A DNA stretch of 64,000 nt from Buddleja alternifolia (taxonomy: Eukaryota > Streptophyta > Magnoliopsida > Lamiales > Scrophulariaceae): the NCBI GenBank assembly GCA_019426215.1, contig CM033396.1, forward strand, positions 23,575,101 to 23,639,100, written 5' to 3'. The stretch's first letter is position 1, and each line of letters opens with the position of its first letter. The notes beneath the pieces were generated by a model. That model was not told the origin of the DNA. It saw only the letters and a program-made list of their open reading frames with translations, and did no database searches. Positions 35,052 to 45,972 of the stretch are shown in pieces. The translations under genes were made by a program, and so were the position numbers.

Positions 35052-35383
35052 TCATCATGCATCATATTTTACCAGACATATAATTTTGGGGGAATCCACT
35101 TTACTTATTTGCAAAAGATTTTTGAAAAGTTGTTACAAGTTATCAAATTTAGGGAGAACCTTAAAATTGTACTTGAACATATCTGTAAGCGTCATTGATC
35201 AAAAAACTTTCATATACATAGATCATCAACATTCAGTATTATTTGTGCATAACATGTTGGACGCTCAAACATAAAAGGGTTTTGATCTCAAACGTCAATG
35301 TAAATCTTACAACAGTTACAACAAGTGGTACGTGAAGCGCATATTATCATTCCATATTATCATATCATATCCTTCACAGTCAA
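35052..35383 (+). other. 3' untranslated region of element B up to the LTR deletion
   Basis: Short spacer after pol. A normal 3' LTR should start here with TGTTAGGAAATTTC, but the sequence passes directly into the middle of the LTR near 35384. A short ATATTATCAT(A)TC phrase is repeated at 35341-35412, which may mark the deletion point. Confidence 0.6.
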
Positions 35384-35742
35384 TTTCCATATTATCATAT
35401 CATTGCGTAAATCTGTTAAGTAAAATCCAATCAAACGCTAAGCAACTAAAATACTTTCTGTGATGCTAAAGCTTTAAAAAAAAAAGACTCTAAAATCATT
35501 CTGCTGTGCTAACACTGATTAAAGAACTGAACGCTTAAACCTATCTGATTATAGTATTCAAATCTTGAAGTTTAAGTTAACTTTCTAAAAATTGTCTTCA
35601 ATAGACGCTCAGTTAAACGCCTACAATTTCAAGCATCCAAACAATTTTAATATGAATCTTTTTGAAGTCGAAAAAGACTTCACGGTCTATTCAACCCCCC
35701 CCCCCCCTTCTAGACCCTTTCGTATGCCACTTGGGACCAACA
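35384..35742 (+). repeat. Truncated 3' LTR of element B
   Basis: Matches the end of the 5' LTR (29158-29526) but lacks roughly the first 1.16 kb. It still ends GGGACCAACA next to the intact CATCT duplication, so the loss was an internal deletion after insertion. A C9 run near 35696 replaces the shorter C run of the 5' copy. Confidence 0.9.
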
Positions 35743-35747
35743 CATCT

Positions 35748-36239
35748 ATAGAGGTGGAGATCTGAAGATGGAAGGTTACACTGATTCAGCCTTTTAGACT
35801 GTGTAGATGACCTAAAATCCATTTCAGGGTTTGTATTCATGCTTAATGGTGGAACGGTGATTTAGAAGAGCTTTAAGACAAGCACAATCGCTGATTCCAC
35901 CACTGAAGCAAAATAGGTGGCAACCTCAAAGAAGTTGTTTGGATGAGGAAGTTTCTGCGAGAATTTCAAGTGGTTCCTAGTACAAATCTCCCATTACCAT
36001 TTTATTGTGATAACAATGGAGCAATGGTGCAAGCCAAGGAACCAAGGTCTCATAACAAATCTAAACATATATTGATAGAAGATTTCACATCATCACGGAG
36101 ATCGTTGGCAGAGGATAGATAGAAGTGCAAAAAATAGCTTCAACTGACAATGTAGCTGACCCGTTCACCAAACCACTACCGCAGGCTGTTCTGGACCAAC
36201 ACCTGGAAAGAATAGGTATTAGATACCACAAAGAGTGAC
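35748..36239 (+). pseudogene. RNase H end of element A pol
   Basis: Continues the pol gene interrupted at 27990. Broken frames show GGDLKMEGYTDSAF, then CDNNGAMVQAKEPRSHNKSKH and an ADPFTKPLPQ-like end, all typical of copia RNase H. At least five stops occur. The last recognisable codons lie about 20 bases before the purine tract. Confidence 0.85.
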
Positions 36240-36248
36240 ATTGCGTTC

Positions 36249-36259
36249 AAGTAGGAGAT
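36249..36259 (+). other. Polypurine tract of element A
   Basis: AAGTAGGAGAT directly precedes the 3' LTR start (TATTAGGATTATACCC) and would prime plus-strand DNA synthesis. The LTR's first dinucleotide is TA rather than TG, a C-to-T type decay on the opposite strand. Confidence 0.8.
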
Positions 36260-37005
36260 TATTAGGATTATACCCTCAGATGCCATAGAGGATAGAATGA
36301 TAGGGCATCTCACTTGTAAACGACTTATTCTTGTTTAATAATAAAAGACATTATTTAGTTTTCACTTAAATCTTATCTGCATATATAAATATTGTAAAAT
36401 GTTTTGTTCATGTTTTCGGTGCAATCTCTATACTTCCTATGGGATAAGAAGATTGGCACTAAAGAGATTGATCTTGATTACTTAAACCAATTTGCAAGTG
36501 ATATGAAGTCTTTAATGGACAAAAAAATACTTAGAATATTTGTACAAACTGAGCTTTGACATGGGAGTGCCAGTTGACCGCCACGAGATGGTGGAAGCTT
36601 AAGAATGTAGCCACATGAGTGGAACTAATATGCTTGAACACGACTCACATCGGTTCTGTCACATGAGTTTTCACTCTGTGACTGTTAATGACAAAACTGA
36701 TTATTCGTATTAGGTATAAGTGAACCTATGATCTGAAGTATCAGGTTGAAGTTACACTTGTGACGTTAAGTCTGTCTCTAAAGTAGTTAGACCCAATTCA
36801 CCCGTCAGTGGGGTCGACCTCAAAATGCGCCTTGATGGGCAAGTGGTAGTCTTAGCTGATAACTAATATGAGATTTGTTCTCTCATAAGTGAATGAGAAA
36901 GTATCCTAGGTGATTATAGATAATAGAGATCAAAGTCTTTGGCTAAAGCAATAAGAGTCAATTGTGCGAGGCATGAAATCGAACTCAATGATCTCTTATT
37001 ATTAT

Positions 37006-37561
37006 TGATGTGTGTGGGTTTCACATCAATAATATTTATATTAATATACTGGATAATATGAGTATTATGGTGAGATTTAACATATAATATAAGAGCGATA
37101 ATGTAAATAACAAGAGATTTATGTGGTTCGGTCTAATGAAGACCTACGTCAACGGGTGTAAATGGTAGCTTGGTTTATTCATCCTCATATGGGGTATTTA
37201 TACAAGTAATTGATGGTCATGCTAGAACGGTAAGTCAACTATGCCTAAAATACATAAGGTAATGAGAAGCAATCATGATCCCTCTATTTTGGGACATATT
37301 TAATAAGGTATAAATGGTAAATATATAGAATCTCGGACTGATCTCCGCAGGTCTATATTTGGCAAGGTAGGTGATTGATTAGATCTTGTCTCCAGGCTGT
37401 CCATAATTAGCATTGCCCTACATGTGCAGGTCGGGTCGTCGGGGCCTCCAGCTAAGCATGTCCAAATATAACATCTTCTAGAAGGATCCAAGTCCATAAA
37501 ACTGAGCCCATAAGGTAATGGACTACCTAGCTTGGCCCAAGACGGAATTCTACTCACATCA
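37006..37561 (-). repeat. LTR of element C (3' LTR on the minus strand)
   Basis: 556 bp, with ends TGATGTGTGTGGG and CTACTCACATCA on the + strand. The minus strand carries TATAAATACCCC near 37190-37201, a good TATA box. It contains about 48 bases near 37203-37250 that are missing from the other LTR. Confidence 0.9.
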
Positions 37562-39134
37562 ATAAGTCCCCCCAACTCTAAAGTTTGACATAGTCAAGTC
37601 ATAATAGTTGAAAAGAAACAAGTGTTGTGGGCCAAGCTGACAAAGTTGCCAAGCTGCTTGAGCTACAGAGCTAAGACGAACCTTCCTCTCTAGATAGATT
37701 CGAGAATTCGTAACAACTTGATTGACTTTTTTTGTACTCCACTTCTTCTTTGAGTGTTTAATACTCCATTCTTCCAGGAAACTTCAAATGGCATGTTTGA
37801 TAAGTCGTGGCGATGGCCCACCAGTCGCCGTAGTGTCAAATCCACTTACTAGAGGTGAATCTTCCCTTTTCTTCATGTTGGTTGTCCTGCAGGTCCGCAA
37901 CCACAAGTGGCGCAATCTACAGTTACTTTTCCAGCTTGTCCAGATCGTGCAGCTCCAGGTATGTCATCTATTGAAGTGATCTTATGACCACCTCTGGCAT
38001 CATCTTCTCCAGTTTTGGATGTCCAGGGACTGGTACATCAGGTTTATACGTGATTTTTTTCGAATCCTGCTGACCTGCAGACTTTCGCAGGTCGGGTAGT
38101 GGCATCCACGATCCTTCTTTAGTTGATCCATGATCAATTTGATGTATGTTGCGGAGAAATTTCTTTCTTTGAGTGCCAACATCGCGAAGAATCTTCTATC
38201 GTTATGATCAAGGGTGTGGCCTCTCCAGATTTGCTAGATAATCTATCTTATGTAGGTCCTGTCTTCCTGCGGTTTGTTGACCAGAATGTTGTTGCTTCAC
38301 CTGGGCAGCCTATTGCTGAGGCTATCTTTTCTGACCTAGCTAACGCTACTCCTTTCTTTGTCGAGGCGAAGCGTGCAAAGTAATTTTCCTTCTTTCATGG
38401 ATTGTGCTTTTGAATGAGCGCGTGTACCTCTCACTCCTTCTTTCTCCTTTTCTTCACCTGCCTAGGTCATAGGAAGGTACATCCACAATTCCTCCAGTTT
38501 GCAGGTCGTATTGCTCAACTTTGTCTAAGTCTTACCTGCCTCGTTTCACAAAATAAAAAATAGAACCAAACTTGCTCTCCCTCCTCAGAGGAGTAGGTTA
38601 GCCTTAGTGTTACTTCATCACAAGATAAATTTAGTAGGCTAAATAGTGAATGAAATTGCTATAAAATATTGTGTTCATAAAATCATCACAAAATATCATG
38701 ACCATACCTCTATCCTAAAATTTCAAACATTTCCTTAGCTTTTCCTATGGAATTCAACGTCCAATATACCTCACGAAAATCAAACAAATTAATCAGTTTT
38801 CAGGTAATACCACCAAACCTACACTGAGCTATAGCTGCAGCTGGGTCAGGTAGTACAATTTCCGCAATCGTGGGGACTTGCTTCAAAACATCCGTCAATT
38901 CTTAGTAATCTCTTGACATGTACAATCATGTGCACTTGCACTATCATTATGCAATCGTGGAAACTTACATTGGGATCAAACACCCTTACTTTCTCTTATG
39001 TAATAGTGGAGACTTTCACACGGGATCGAACACCCGTCAACAAACGCGTACAATCATGGGGACTGACACTGCACCTATGCAATCATGGAGACTTGCATTT
39101 GCCACCTGCCTTATTACACCTTTTCCTCCCCTTC
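37562..39134. other. Internal region of element C, 3' side
   Basis: The minus-strand purine tract is at 37562-37577. Beyond it are two short + strand ORFs (37722-37979, 85 codons, and 38123-38383, 86 codons) that I cannot assign. Some Tat-group elements carry an extra antisense ORF in exactly this place, but I see no known domain. From 38880 a phrase of the type 'CAATCATGGGGACT' recurs about six times (38920-39095), a degenerate short repeat. No pol remnants. Confidence 0.4.
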
Positions 39135-40753
39135 TGATATATGTTATTTTTACACTTGTTTTCCCCCGTTTATCGACTTAGTTTTGATTGTTTCTTTGAT
39201 AATTTGATCACATATGATGCTTTGATCCTTGTCTTCTCATATTTTATAGAATAACATAACATTTGGAGGAAAAGAACAAGGATTGAAGGTAAATCATGCA
39301 TAAAGATACAAACTGTCTGCGCAGTGATAGAGTTTATTGAATAGAGTTCTCTACCCACGTCCAAATTACACACTTGATTTACCAATGGAAATATAAGAGG
39401 CAAAGGTACATTTCTTATGTTGAAGACAAAGATCAGATATGTAGGGAAGGAGGTGAAAACGTCATCGGAAGAGACGTCTTACGATGGAGTTTTCTCATTC
39501 AGTGACTTGTGAGACAATTTTGTCATCTTTCACGTTTGATTTCGGCCCTAGTGTCTTCTGGAGAGTTGTAGAGCTTTGTTTTAGGATTCTACAGCAACTT
39601 GAATCAGTGAATTCCGACATCGGTAGAGAAAGTTATGCGAAGTTTACCAAAACTGGCTGGAGCAGCAAGGGACGAACGCCGAGGCGTTCATCCACGAACG
39701 CCGCGGCGTTAACATGCAGTAGCCAACGCCGAGGCGTTCAACAAGCGAACGCCACGGCGTTCGCGGCAGCGGGTTGGCTTATAAATACCCTTTTAGCCAT
39801 TTTTTACCCTAACTCACCATAGATAGCAGCAGCCACGCCAAAAGAGAGGGAGAGGGAGCTTGGGAGAGTGATTTTGAAGGTCAAAACGTCTACTTGAAGG
39901 CCCGGATTCGTGAGAAGACGGAGAATTTAACGAGGAATCCATATCTCTACAAGAATTAGGGAGTTTTTACATATTTATTTCTTGAATTTGTTCAAACCTC
40001 TTATGACTTGTATGATTTATATTTGCACTTTTGACATGAATATGAGCTAAACTTGTTTGATTGAGGCCATGGATAGGCCATTTATGTTATTTTGATTGTT
40101 GATTTGTTGGTTTTTATTGGATTAATTTTGGTTTTAGCTATGTATTCAATAGTTGAGCTCAATGCTTCGCTTGTTTGATCACCAAGTGTTCGATAAAATG
40201 CCTAGGTTAGAGATCGAGAGATAATAACCTAGGGAAGATATAAACATTGAATACCCTATAGTTAAACCGACTAGAGATAGACTCGGTTTCTTTAGGTGGC
40301 TTTCCATTCACGTGGGGAATTCCTAGACCTTAAATGCATCTTTGTTAAGACGGGTTTTCATATAGAGATATATAGGAAATCGTTAACTAAGGTAGGGTTG
40401 CTATGCCAAGAGATTGGGTAGTACGCATGTTAGGGAATTTCACCTTGGCTAAATCCATCTAATAATCCAATAGAACCTTAATCAAAATCGAAATACATAA
40501 ATGGTTGAACCATGTGCCTTAATCGTTTCTCTTCTATCGTTTCTTCCACTTATTTGGTTATAAACTATTTTAGTAATTAACTTAAGTAATTAGTGAATCA
40601 ACCTTTTATCGACCGATTTAACTTAGAATTGAGTAATATAGTAGTCTTGGTACTTAGATTATAGTTGTTCCTGCGGATACGATAACCCCGGACTTAGAAA
40701 TCCACTTTACTACTTACGCGACCTAGTTCTCTTGCTAGGATTTTGTCGTGTCA
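39135..40753 (+). repeat. 5' LTR of element D
   Basis: From TGATATATGTTATTTTT to TTGTCGTGTCA. It contains the palindrome cluster 39674-39762, a TATA box TATAAATA at 39780-39787, and the 'CCACTTTACTACTTACGCGACC...CTTGCTAGGA' end shared by Athila/Tat-type LTRs. Short ORFs inside (such as 39484-39822) repeat in the other LTR and are not genes. Confidence 0.95.
39674..39762 (+). promoter_or_regulatory. Four 16-bp palindromes upstream of the TATA box in the D LTR
   Basis: GAACGCCGAGGCGTTC (39674-39689), GAACGCCGCGGCGTTA (39696-39711), CAACGCCGAGGCGTTC (39724-39739) and GAACGCCACGGCGTTC (39747-39762) are four versions of one palindrome, AACGCCGNGGCGTT. Start-to-start spacing is 22, 28 and 23 bases. 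TATAAATA follows 17 bases after the last. The other LTR has the same four at 44116-44204, with the last box perfectly symmetrical. The arrangement looks like an upstream activator cluster. Confidence 0.8.
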
Positions 40754-40759
40754 AGTTTT

Positions 40760-40777
40760 TGGCGCCGTTGCCGGGGA
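40760..40777 (+). other. Primer binding site of element D
   Basis: TGGCGCCGTTGCCGGGGA is the tRNA-Asp-type primer site characteristic of Athila-group Ty3/gypsy elements, six bases after the LTR. Confidence 0.92.
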
Positions 40778-40864
40778 CAACTATGGTATCTAATATCGAG
40801 ATTCTCTTATTCGTTCTGAGCTTAAGTCAATTTTTTATTTTGTATATTTCTAGTTCTTGAAGAT

Positions 40865-42019
40865 ATGAGTTCTTATAACTTTCAATGGCCATGTCAGGAT
40901 ATGGATTCATCAATCACCACATCAAGCTCAATGCAAATGGAATCCTATGAGCCCACCTACCATCCCGATTGGATAAATCACCGAAGCTCAACATGTCAAA
41001 ATAACATGATATATCCCGGTTGGATAAATCATCCAAGCTCAACATGGAGTTACAACAATGATGCAATGATACTTTCATCGGGGTTTGACCATGCCGGTAG
41101 CCTACCTTACCAACAACATGATAGTTTTCATCAACAAGAGCTAGAGACGAGGTCTAAAATTGAGGCCTTGGGGAATGAATTTAGTGTATGGGTACAAGCT
41201 AGCATAAAGGAGGCAGAAGCAAGTTTCGAGGAGTCAGAAGCTCGAAGAAAGGAGTCAGAAGCTCATAGAAAGGAAGTGGCAAGATTAGTAAATCAAGCAG
41301 TCAACTTATGGAAGGAGAGAGAGCCTTGCACCATGGAGAGTAGCACCAAAGAGAATGAGGCATCCCTCAATATAGAAGTTGAACAAGGTTTTGATTTAGA
41401 ACTACAATGTCTACATCCTATCACTAAAGAAGAACCACCTCCCGAATCCATGTGTGTCAAAATTGAGGCAAAAACAACTGAGCATATACGAATGAAGAAA
41501 GAGATTTTTAAATCCATTTCACGACATGGCCAAGAAAGAACATTAGAAATCTTCAAGAACCCAATGCCACCTACCATCATATCCCTTGAATTCTTAAGGG
41601 AATCCATCAATCACCGGAGGGATATAGTGGGAGATGGTCAAGTCAAAGTATGCAACTTCAATGATTCATTCGAGACATACACCATGAAATCAAGTGATAC
41701 TACGGATGAGAATGACAAAATCATAGGGTATATAAATCACTTGGAGATTTCACCATTGAGGTTGCCAACGACAAGACTAGGGGAGTTTGAGACAGTCACA
41801 CACCAATTGTATCCATCAATTGATGATCCCCCTCCTCTAGAATTTACACTTTACTCTTTGCATTTCAATTACATATTTATAGAAGAGAATTTGTGCTCAC
41901 TTTTGATTATTCCAGGTTTTATGATAAAGATTGGAGGGGATATGCCATTACGCAATTGGAAAAAGCATAAGAAAACTCGTCCCTACAAAGTTGGCATTGC
42001 TCCTTACAATCCACCATGA
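40865..42019 (+). CDS. Intact 384-aa ORF of non-autonomous element D, function unknown
   Basis: A single open frame of 384 codons, the only long intact ORF in any element here. The N-terminus is Ser/Asn/Gln-rich with two copies of a WINH(R/P)SST segment (about residues 38-66). A strongly helical, charged stretch (about 96-155) follows, with Glu/Ala/Arg heptads such as EAEASFEESEARRKESEAHRKE, predicting a coiled coil. The remainder has no recognisable capsid, zinc knuckle or enzyme motif and ends with a basic segment (KKHKKTRPYKVG). It occupies the gag position, so it may be a Gag-derived or accessory protein, but I cannot show homology. The first ATG is 88 bases after the primer site. Stop-free status fits the youth of the element and may mean selection or just recency. 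Confidence 0.7.
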   Translation: MSSYNFQWPCQDMDSSITTSSSMQMESYEPTYHPDWINHRSSTCQNNMIYPGWINHPSSTWSYNNDAMILSSGFDHAGSLPYQQHDSFHQQELETRSKIEALGNEFSVWVQASIKEAEASFEESEARRKESEAHRKEVARLVNQAVNLWKEREPCTMESSTKENEASLNIEVEQGFDLELQCLHPITKEEPPPESMCVKIEAKTTEHIRMKKEIFKSISRHGQERTLEIFKNPMPPTIISLEFLRESINHRRDIVGDGQVKVCNFNDSFETYTMKSSDTTDENDKIIGYINHLEISPLRLPTTRLGEFETVTHQLYPSIDDPPPLEFTLYSLHFNYIFIEENLCSLLIIPGFMIKIGGDMPLRNWKKHKKTRPYKVGIAPYNPP

Positions 42020-42060
42020 GCAATGCAAGGAGTCGAGCTAATGACGTTAAACAAGCGCTT

Positions 42061-42078
42061 CTTGGGAGGCAACCCAAG
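42061..42078 (+). other. Conserved GGGAGGCAACCC hairpin of element D
   Basis: CTTGGGAGGCAACCCAAG folds into a 6-bp stem with a 6-base loop, 42 bases after the ORF stop. A motif of this form (TTGGGAGGCAACCCAA) recurs in Athila/Tat-type plant elements from my general knowledge; its role is unknown to me. Confidence 0.65.
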
Positions 42079-43576
42079 TTTCTTTTATTGCATTCTTTCT
42101 TTTCTTTTGTGCCTTTGTTTTTTTTTTTCTCCCCTTTGACTCGTTTTAATATGGTTTCCTTTGAGTTTTCTCTCGTTCAGGTTTTGATCACAGTTTGATC
42201 CTGGGATATGAGCCCACCACCATGCTCCCCCCCGTTTCTCTCCATTTCAGGGTTGTATCGCTTATCCCTCTTACCTTGCATTTATTTCATGAACATTGAG
42301 GACAATGTTTAATTTAAGTTTGGGGGTACAACCTTGTTGATATAGAATTCACGAATTGGTGCACCCTTGCATGAGAGCATAATGCGTTTGAATATCTCTA
42401 CTCTCTCGAAGTCAAAGTCCCTTATCTGTGGTTAACATGTCATATGTTGTGACTTGAAAGCCCTTTTTAGTCATGCTTATGCAAATTTTTTTTGAGGATT
42501 TAAAACGTTGGACTTTCAATTTTGTTGACTATGAAGTGTGTATTAATGTTGTAAAGTCATAAAATGATTTAGGCCATCTTTCATTGTTGTTAGCCTTACA
42601 TTTTGGCCTTCTCTATATTGCATAATCTCTAGACCTTGATTTGAGCCGTATTGATAAGAATGGAGTGTGCTAAGCACACCAGAAACCACCATTCGTCTTT
42701 ATTTCATATGCCAAGACAACCACCTTCTAGCCTAAAAGAAAAATAATGTCTTGCACCCAATCAAGAGAGTTTAGAACTTCATATCATTTGACCTGAATAT
42801 GGGTAGTCACCTTGTTTTGATTTGAATGAATATGAGTTAGATAGTGATGTTTTGGCTATGTTGGGATTTTTTAGGTTTGAAGTATTATGTAAAAAAAGGG
42901 GATGAAATGAAAACTTGAGCAATGGGCTAAATAGTCGAGAGAGAGATATATATGGGAAAAAAAAATTGTGCTCTCGACTAGGCTTAAATCTTGGCACTCA
43001 ATTTGATCATTTGGCTTGGAATTCTGTGTACAACCCGATATGAAAAGAAACAAGTTTGGGGGTTGTAAGTTGAAACGCCAAAGAGAGTGAAAAAGTGATA
43101 AGTTGTGAAAGTTTTTGTAGTCTATTTGCGATTTTAGATTGATGATTTTGAGTTGTAGGCTCTCTTGACTTAGTCACTTTATCCATATCTTCCGGTCCTA
43201 GCCATCACCTAGCCTTACGTTACAAGCCGGAAAGACCTTTTGATTGTGACTTTTGCACTTTATACACACCGATGAGTTAACGAATATTGAATTGTTTCAA
43301 TGTCTTTACCTTCCAATTGATTTGCATAATCTTTTCTAAAGTGTGCTCTTGACATGAATATGGATGTGGGAGTTCATGATATAGGGATGGAAACTAAGAT
43401 TTTGTGAGGTTTTCAAATTGTTGAATGTTCAAAGCATCTTGTAGCTTTTCATAATCGTTTTTGAAGGTATAATGCTTGCTCTTATGTGTATGAATTGGCA
43501 AATGAAATTTTCAATCTTCATATGTGTGTTTGATTGTATTTGATCGAGGACGATCAAAGCTAAGTTTGGGGGTAGT
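42079..43576 (+). other. 3' untranslated region and polypurine tract of element D
   Basis: Non-coding, T-rich and G/T-rich text without domains; 'TTTGGGGGT' occurs at about 42320, 43050 and 43565. The last, TTTGGGGGTAGT (43565-43576), abuts the 3' LTR and is the polypurine tract; the earlier ones could be secondary plus-strand primers. Confidence 0.6.
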
Positions 43577-45196
43577 TGATATATGTTATTTTTACACTTG
43601 TTTTCCCCCGTTTATCGACTTAGTTTTGATTGTTTCTTTGATAATTTGATCACATATGATGCTTTGATCCTTGTCTTCTCATATTTTATAGAATAACATA
43701 ACATTTGGAGGAAAAGAACAAGGATTGAAGGTAAATCATGCATAAAGATACAAACTGTCTGCGCAGTGATAGAGTTTATTGAATAGAGTTCTCTACCCAC
43801 GTCCAAATTACACACTTGATTTACCAATGGAAATATAAGAGGCAAAGGTACATTTCTTATGTTGAAGACAAAGATCAGATTTGTAGGGAAGGAGGTGAAA
43901 ACGTCATCGGAAGAGACGTCTTACGATGGAGTTTTCTCATTCAGTGACTTGTGAGACAATTTTGTCATCTTTAACGTTTGATTTCGGCCCTAGTGTCTTC
44001 TGGAGAGTTGTAGAGCTTTGTTTTAGGATTCTACAGCAACTTGAATCAGTGAATTCCGACATCGGTAGAGAACGTTATGCGAAGTTTACCAAAACTGGCT
44101 GGAGCAGCAGGGGACGAACGCCGAGGCGTTCATCCACGAACGCCGCGGCGTTAACATGCAGTAGCCAACGCCGAGGCGTTCAACAAGCGAACGCCGCGGC
44201 GTTCGCGGCAGCGGGTTGGCCTATAAATACCCCTTTTAGCCATTTTTTACCCTAACTCACCATAGATAGGAGCAGCCACGCCAAAAGAGAGGGAGAGGGA
44301 GCTTGGGAGAGTGATTTTGAAGGTCAAAACGTCTACTTGAAGGCCCGGATTCGTGAGAAGACGGAGAATTCAACGAGGAATCCACATCTCTACAAGAATT
44401 AGGGAGTTTTTACATATTTATTTCTTGAATTTGTTCAAACCTCTTATGACTTGTATGATTTATATTTGCACTTTTGACATGAATATGAGCTAAACTTGTT
44501 TGATTGAGGCCATGGATAGGCCATTTATGTTATTTTGATTGTTGATTTGTTGGTGTTTATTGGATTAATTTTGGTTTTAGCTATGTATTCAATAGTTGAG
44601 CTCAATGCTTCGCTTGTTTGATCACCAAGTGTTCAATAAAATGCCTAGGTTAGAGATCGAGAGATAATAACCTATGGAAGATATAAACATTGAATACCCT
44701 ATAGTTAAACCGACTAGAGATAGACTCGGTTTCTTTAGGTGGCTTTCCATTCACGTGGGGAATTCCTAGACCTTAAATGCATCTTTGTTAAGACGGGTTT
44801 TCATATAGAGATATATAGGAAATCGTTAACTAAGGTAGGGTTGCTATGCCAAGAGATTGGGTAGTACGTATGTTAGGGAATTTCGCCTTGGCTAAATCCA
44901 TCTAATAATCCAATAGAACCTTAATCAAAATCGAAATACATAAATGGTTGAACCATGTGCCTTAATCGCTTCTCTTCTATCGTTTCTTCCACTTATTTGG
45001 TTATAAACTATTTTAGTAATTAACTTAAGTAATTAGTGAATCAACCTTTTATCGACCGATTTAACTTAGAATTGAGTAATATAGTAGTCTTGGTACTTAG
45101 ATTATAGTTGTCCCTGCGGATACGATAACCCTGGACTTAACCATCCACTTTACTACTTACGCGACCTAGTTCTCTTGCTAGGATTTTGTCGTGTCG
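43577..45196 (+). repeat. 3' LTR of element D
   Basis: 1620 bp, about 98.8% like 39135-40753. Differences include AGATATGTAG/AGATTTGTAG, GGCTTATAAATACCC/GGCCTATAAATACCCC and the end CCGGACTTAGAAATCC/CTGGACTTAACCATCC. The terminal base is G rather than A. The four palindromes lie at 44116-44131, 44138-44153, 44166-44181 and 44189-44204, and TATAAATA at 44222. Confidence 0.95.
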
Positions 45197-45972
45197 TACA
45201 CAAATTTCCCGAATGGGCTCGGGTGGCCAGCCTTTACCACAGGTATCCTGCCTTAATTTCCACATTTTTCCGTACCTGCCCTCTTTATTTCTTCTCCAAC
45301 CTTATGGCTGTCCCTTCCTCTTTGTCGCTCCAAACCCCGATCTTCCTAGGACAGGTCTTGGAACCACCCGAAGGTGATTCCTCACCCAGTCCCTCCTTAT
45401 TTCCTCTTGGTATAGGGCCTTTGGGTCCACCACCGATTTTACACCTGGCGTCACGGACTCCGGCTACCTACCTAGGTGATACATTCCTAGTCCTCCGACT
45501 ACCTCCTTTCCACCAACTACCCTTACTCCATATTTGAATAATCAATTTATACATACGTATATACATCTTAAATATTTCATAAAATAAATTCTTACTAGAA
45601 CTTTGGAGCTCCGCATCTGACTTTGCAAAGAAGGTACTATAATCTTAGGTATTACCTGAAAACAAAAATCATCACTACGCACAAAAATATTAGCAATTTG
45701 GTGAGTCCATACATTGAATCGCAAAATAAAGCATATCACGAATAATTGAATATAGAATTTTGTCAAAAGTTTGTATGCTCTACGGGTGAGGGGGTAGTTT
45801 TCCCTGACTATCCTCCAGCTTGTATGCTCTGCCAGCTAGTACCTATTTAATTTTTTGAAAAAACAAATGTTAATGAAAATTGAGAGTCCTGCAAAAACCT
45901 TGTAAAAGTTTTTTACCTTCTCCATAAGTATAACTCTTTAATCCTAATTGAACAATATTACAACTTAGCTTA

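Larger units (their letters stand above)
27996..35742 (+). mobile_element. Sirevirus-like copia element 'B' nested in pol of A
   Basis: Flanked by the perfect 5-bp duplication CATCT (27991-27995 and 35743-35747). The full 5' LTR is 27996-29526; the 3' LTR is cut down to its last 360 bases. Phrases such as LIGYSDVDFAGCKIDRKST, STAEAEYVAA, LHSRTKHIDIR and TDKQLADIFTK are typical of Sirevirus/Maximus-type copia elements. Coding regions carry multiple stops. Comparing the shared LTR part gives roughly 16 differences in 360 bases (about 4-5%), so B is clearly younger than A. Confidence 0.9.
39135..45196 (+). mobile_element. Young non-autonomous Athila-like LTR element 'D' inside C
   Basis: Two LTRs of 1619 and 1620 bp differ at only about 20 sites by eye (about 1.2%). 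The internal region is 2.8 kb and has a tRNA-Asp-type primer site TGGCGCCGTTGCCGGGGA, one intact ORF of 384 codons, the GGGAGGCAACCC hairpin and a purine tract TTTGGGGGTAGT before the 3' LTR. No protease, reverse transcriptase, RNase H or integrase is present, so mobility would depend on an autonomous Athila/Tat relative. A clean 5-bp duplication is not visible: CCTTC on the left, and GTACA or TACAC on the right, where the LTR ends GTGTCG instead of GTGTCA. Confidence 0.88.

Noticed and set aside
39484..39822. 112-aa ORF and its near copy at 43926-44255
   Set aside because: Both lie inside the two LTRs of D and span the promoter palindromes and TATA box; the frames end differently.
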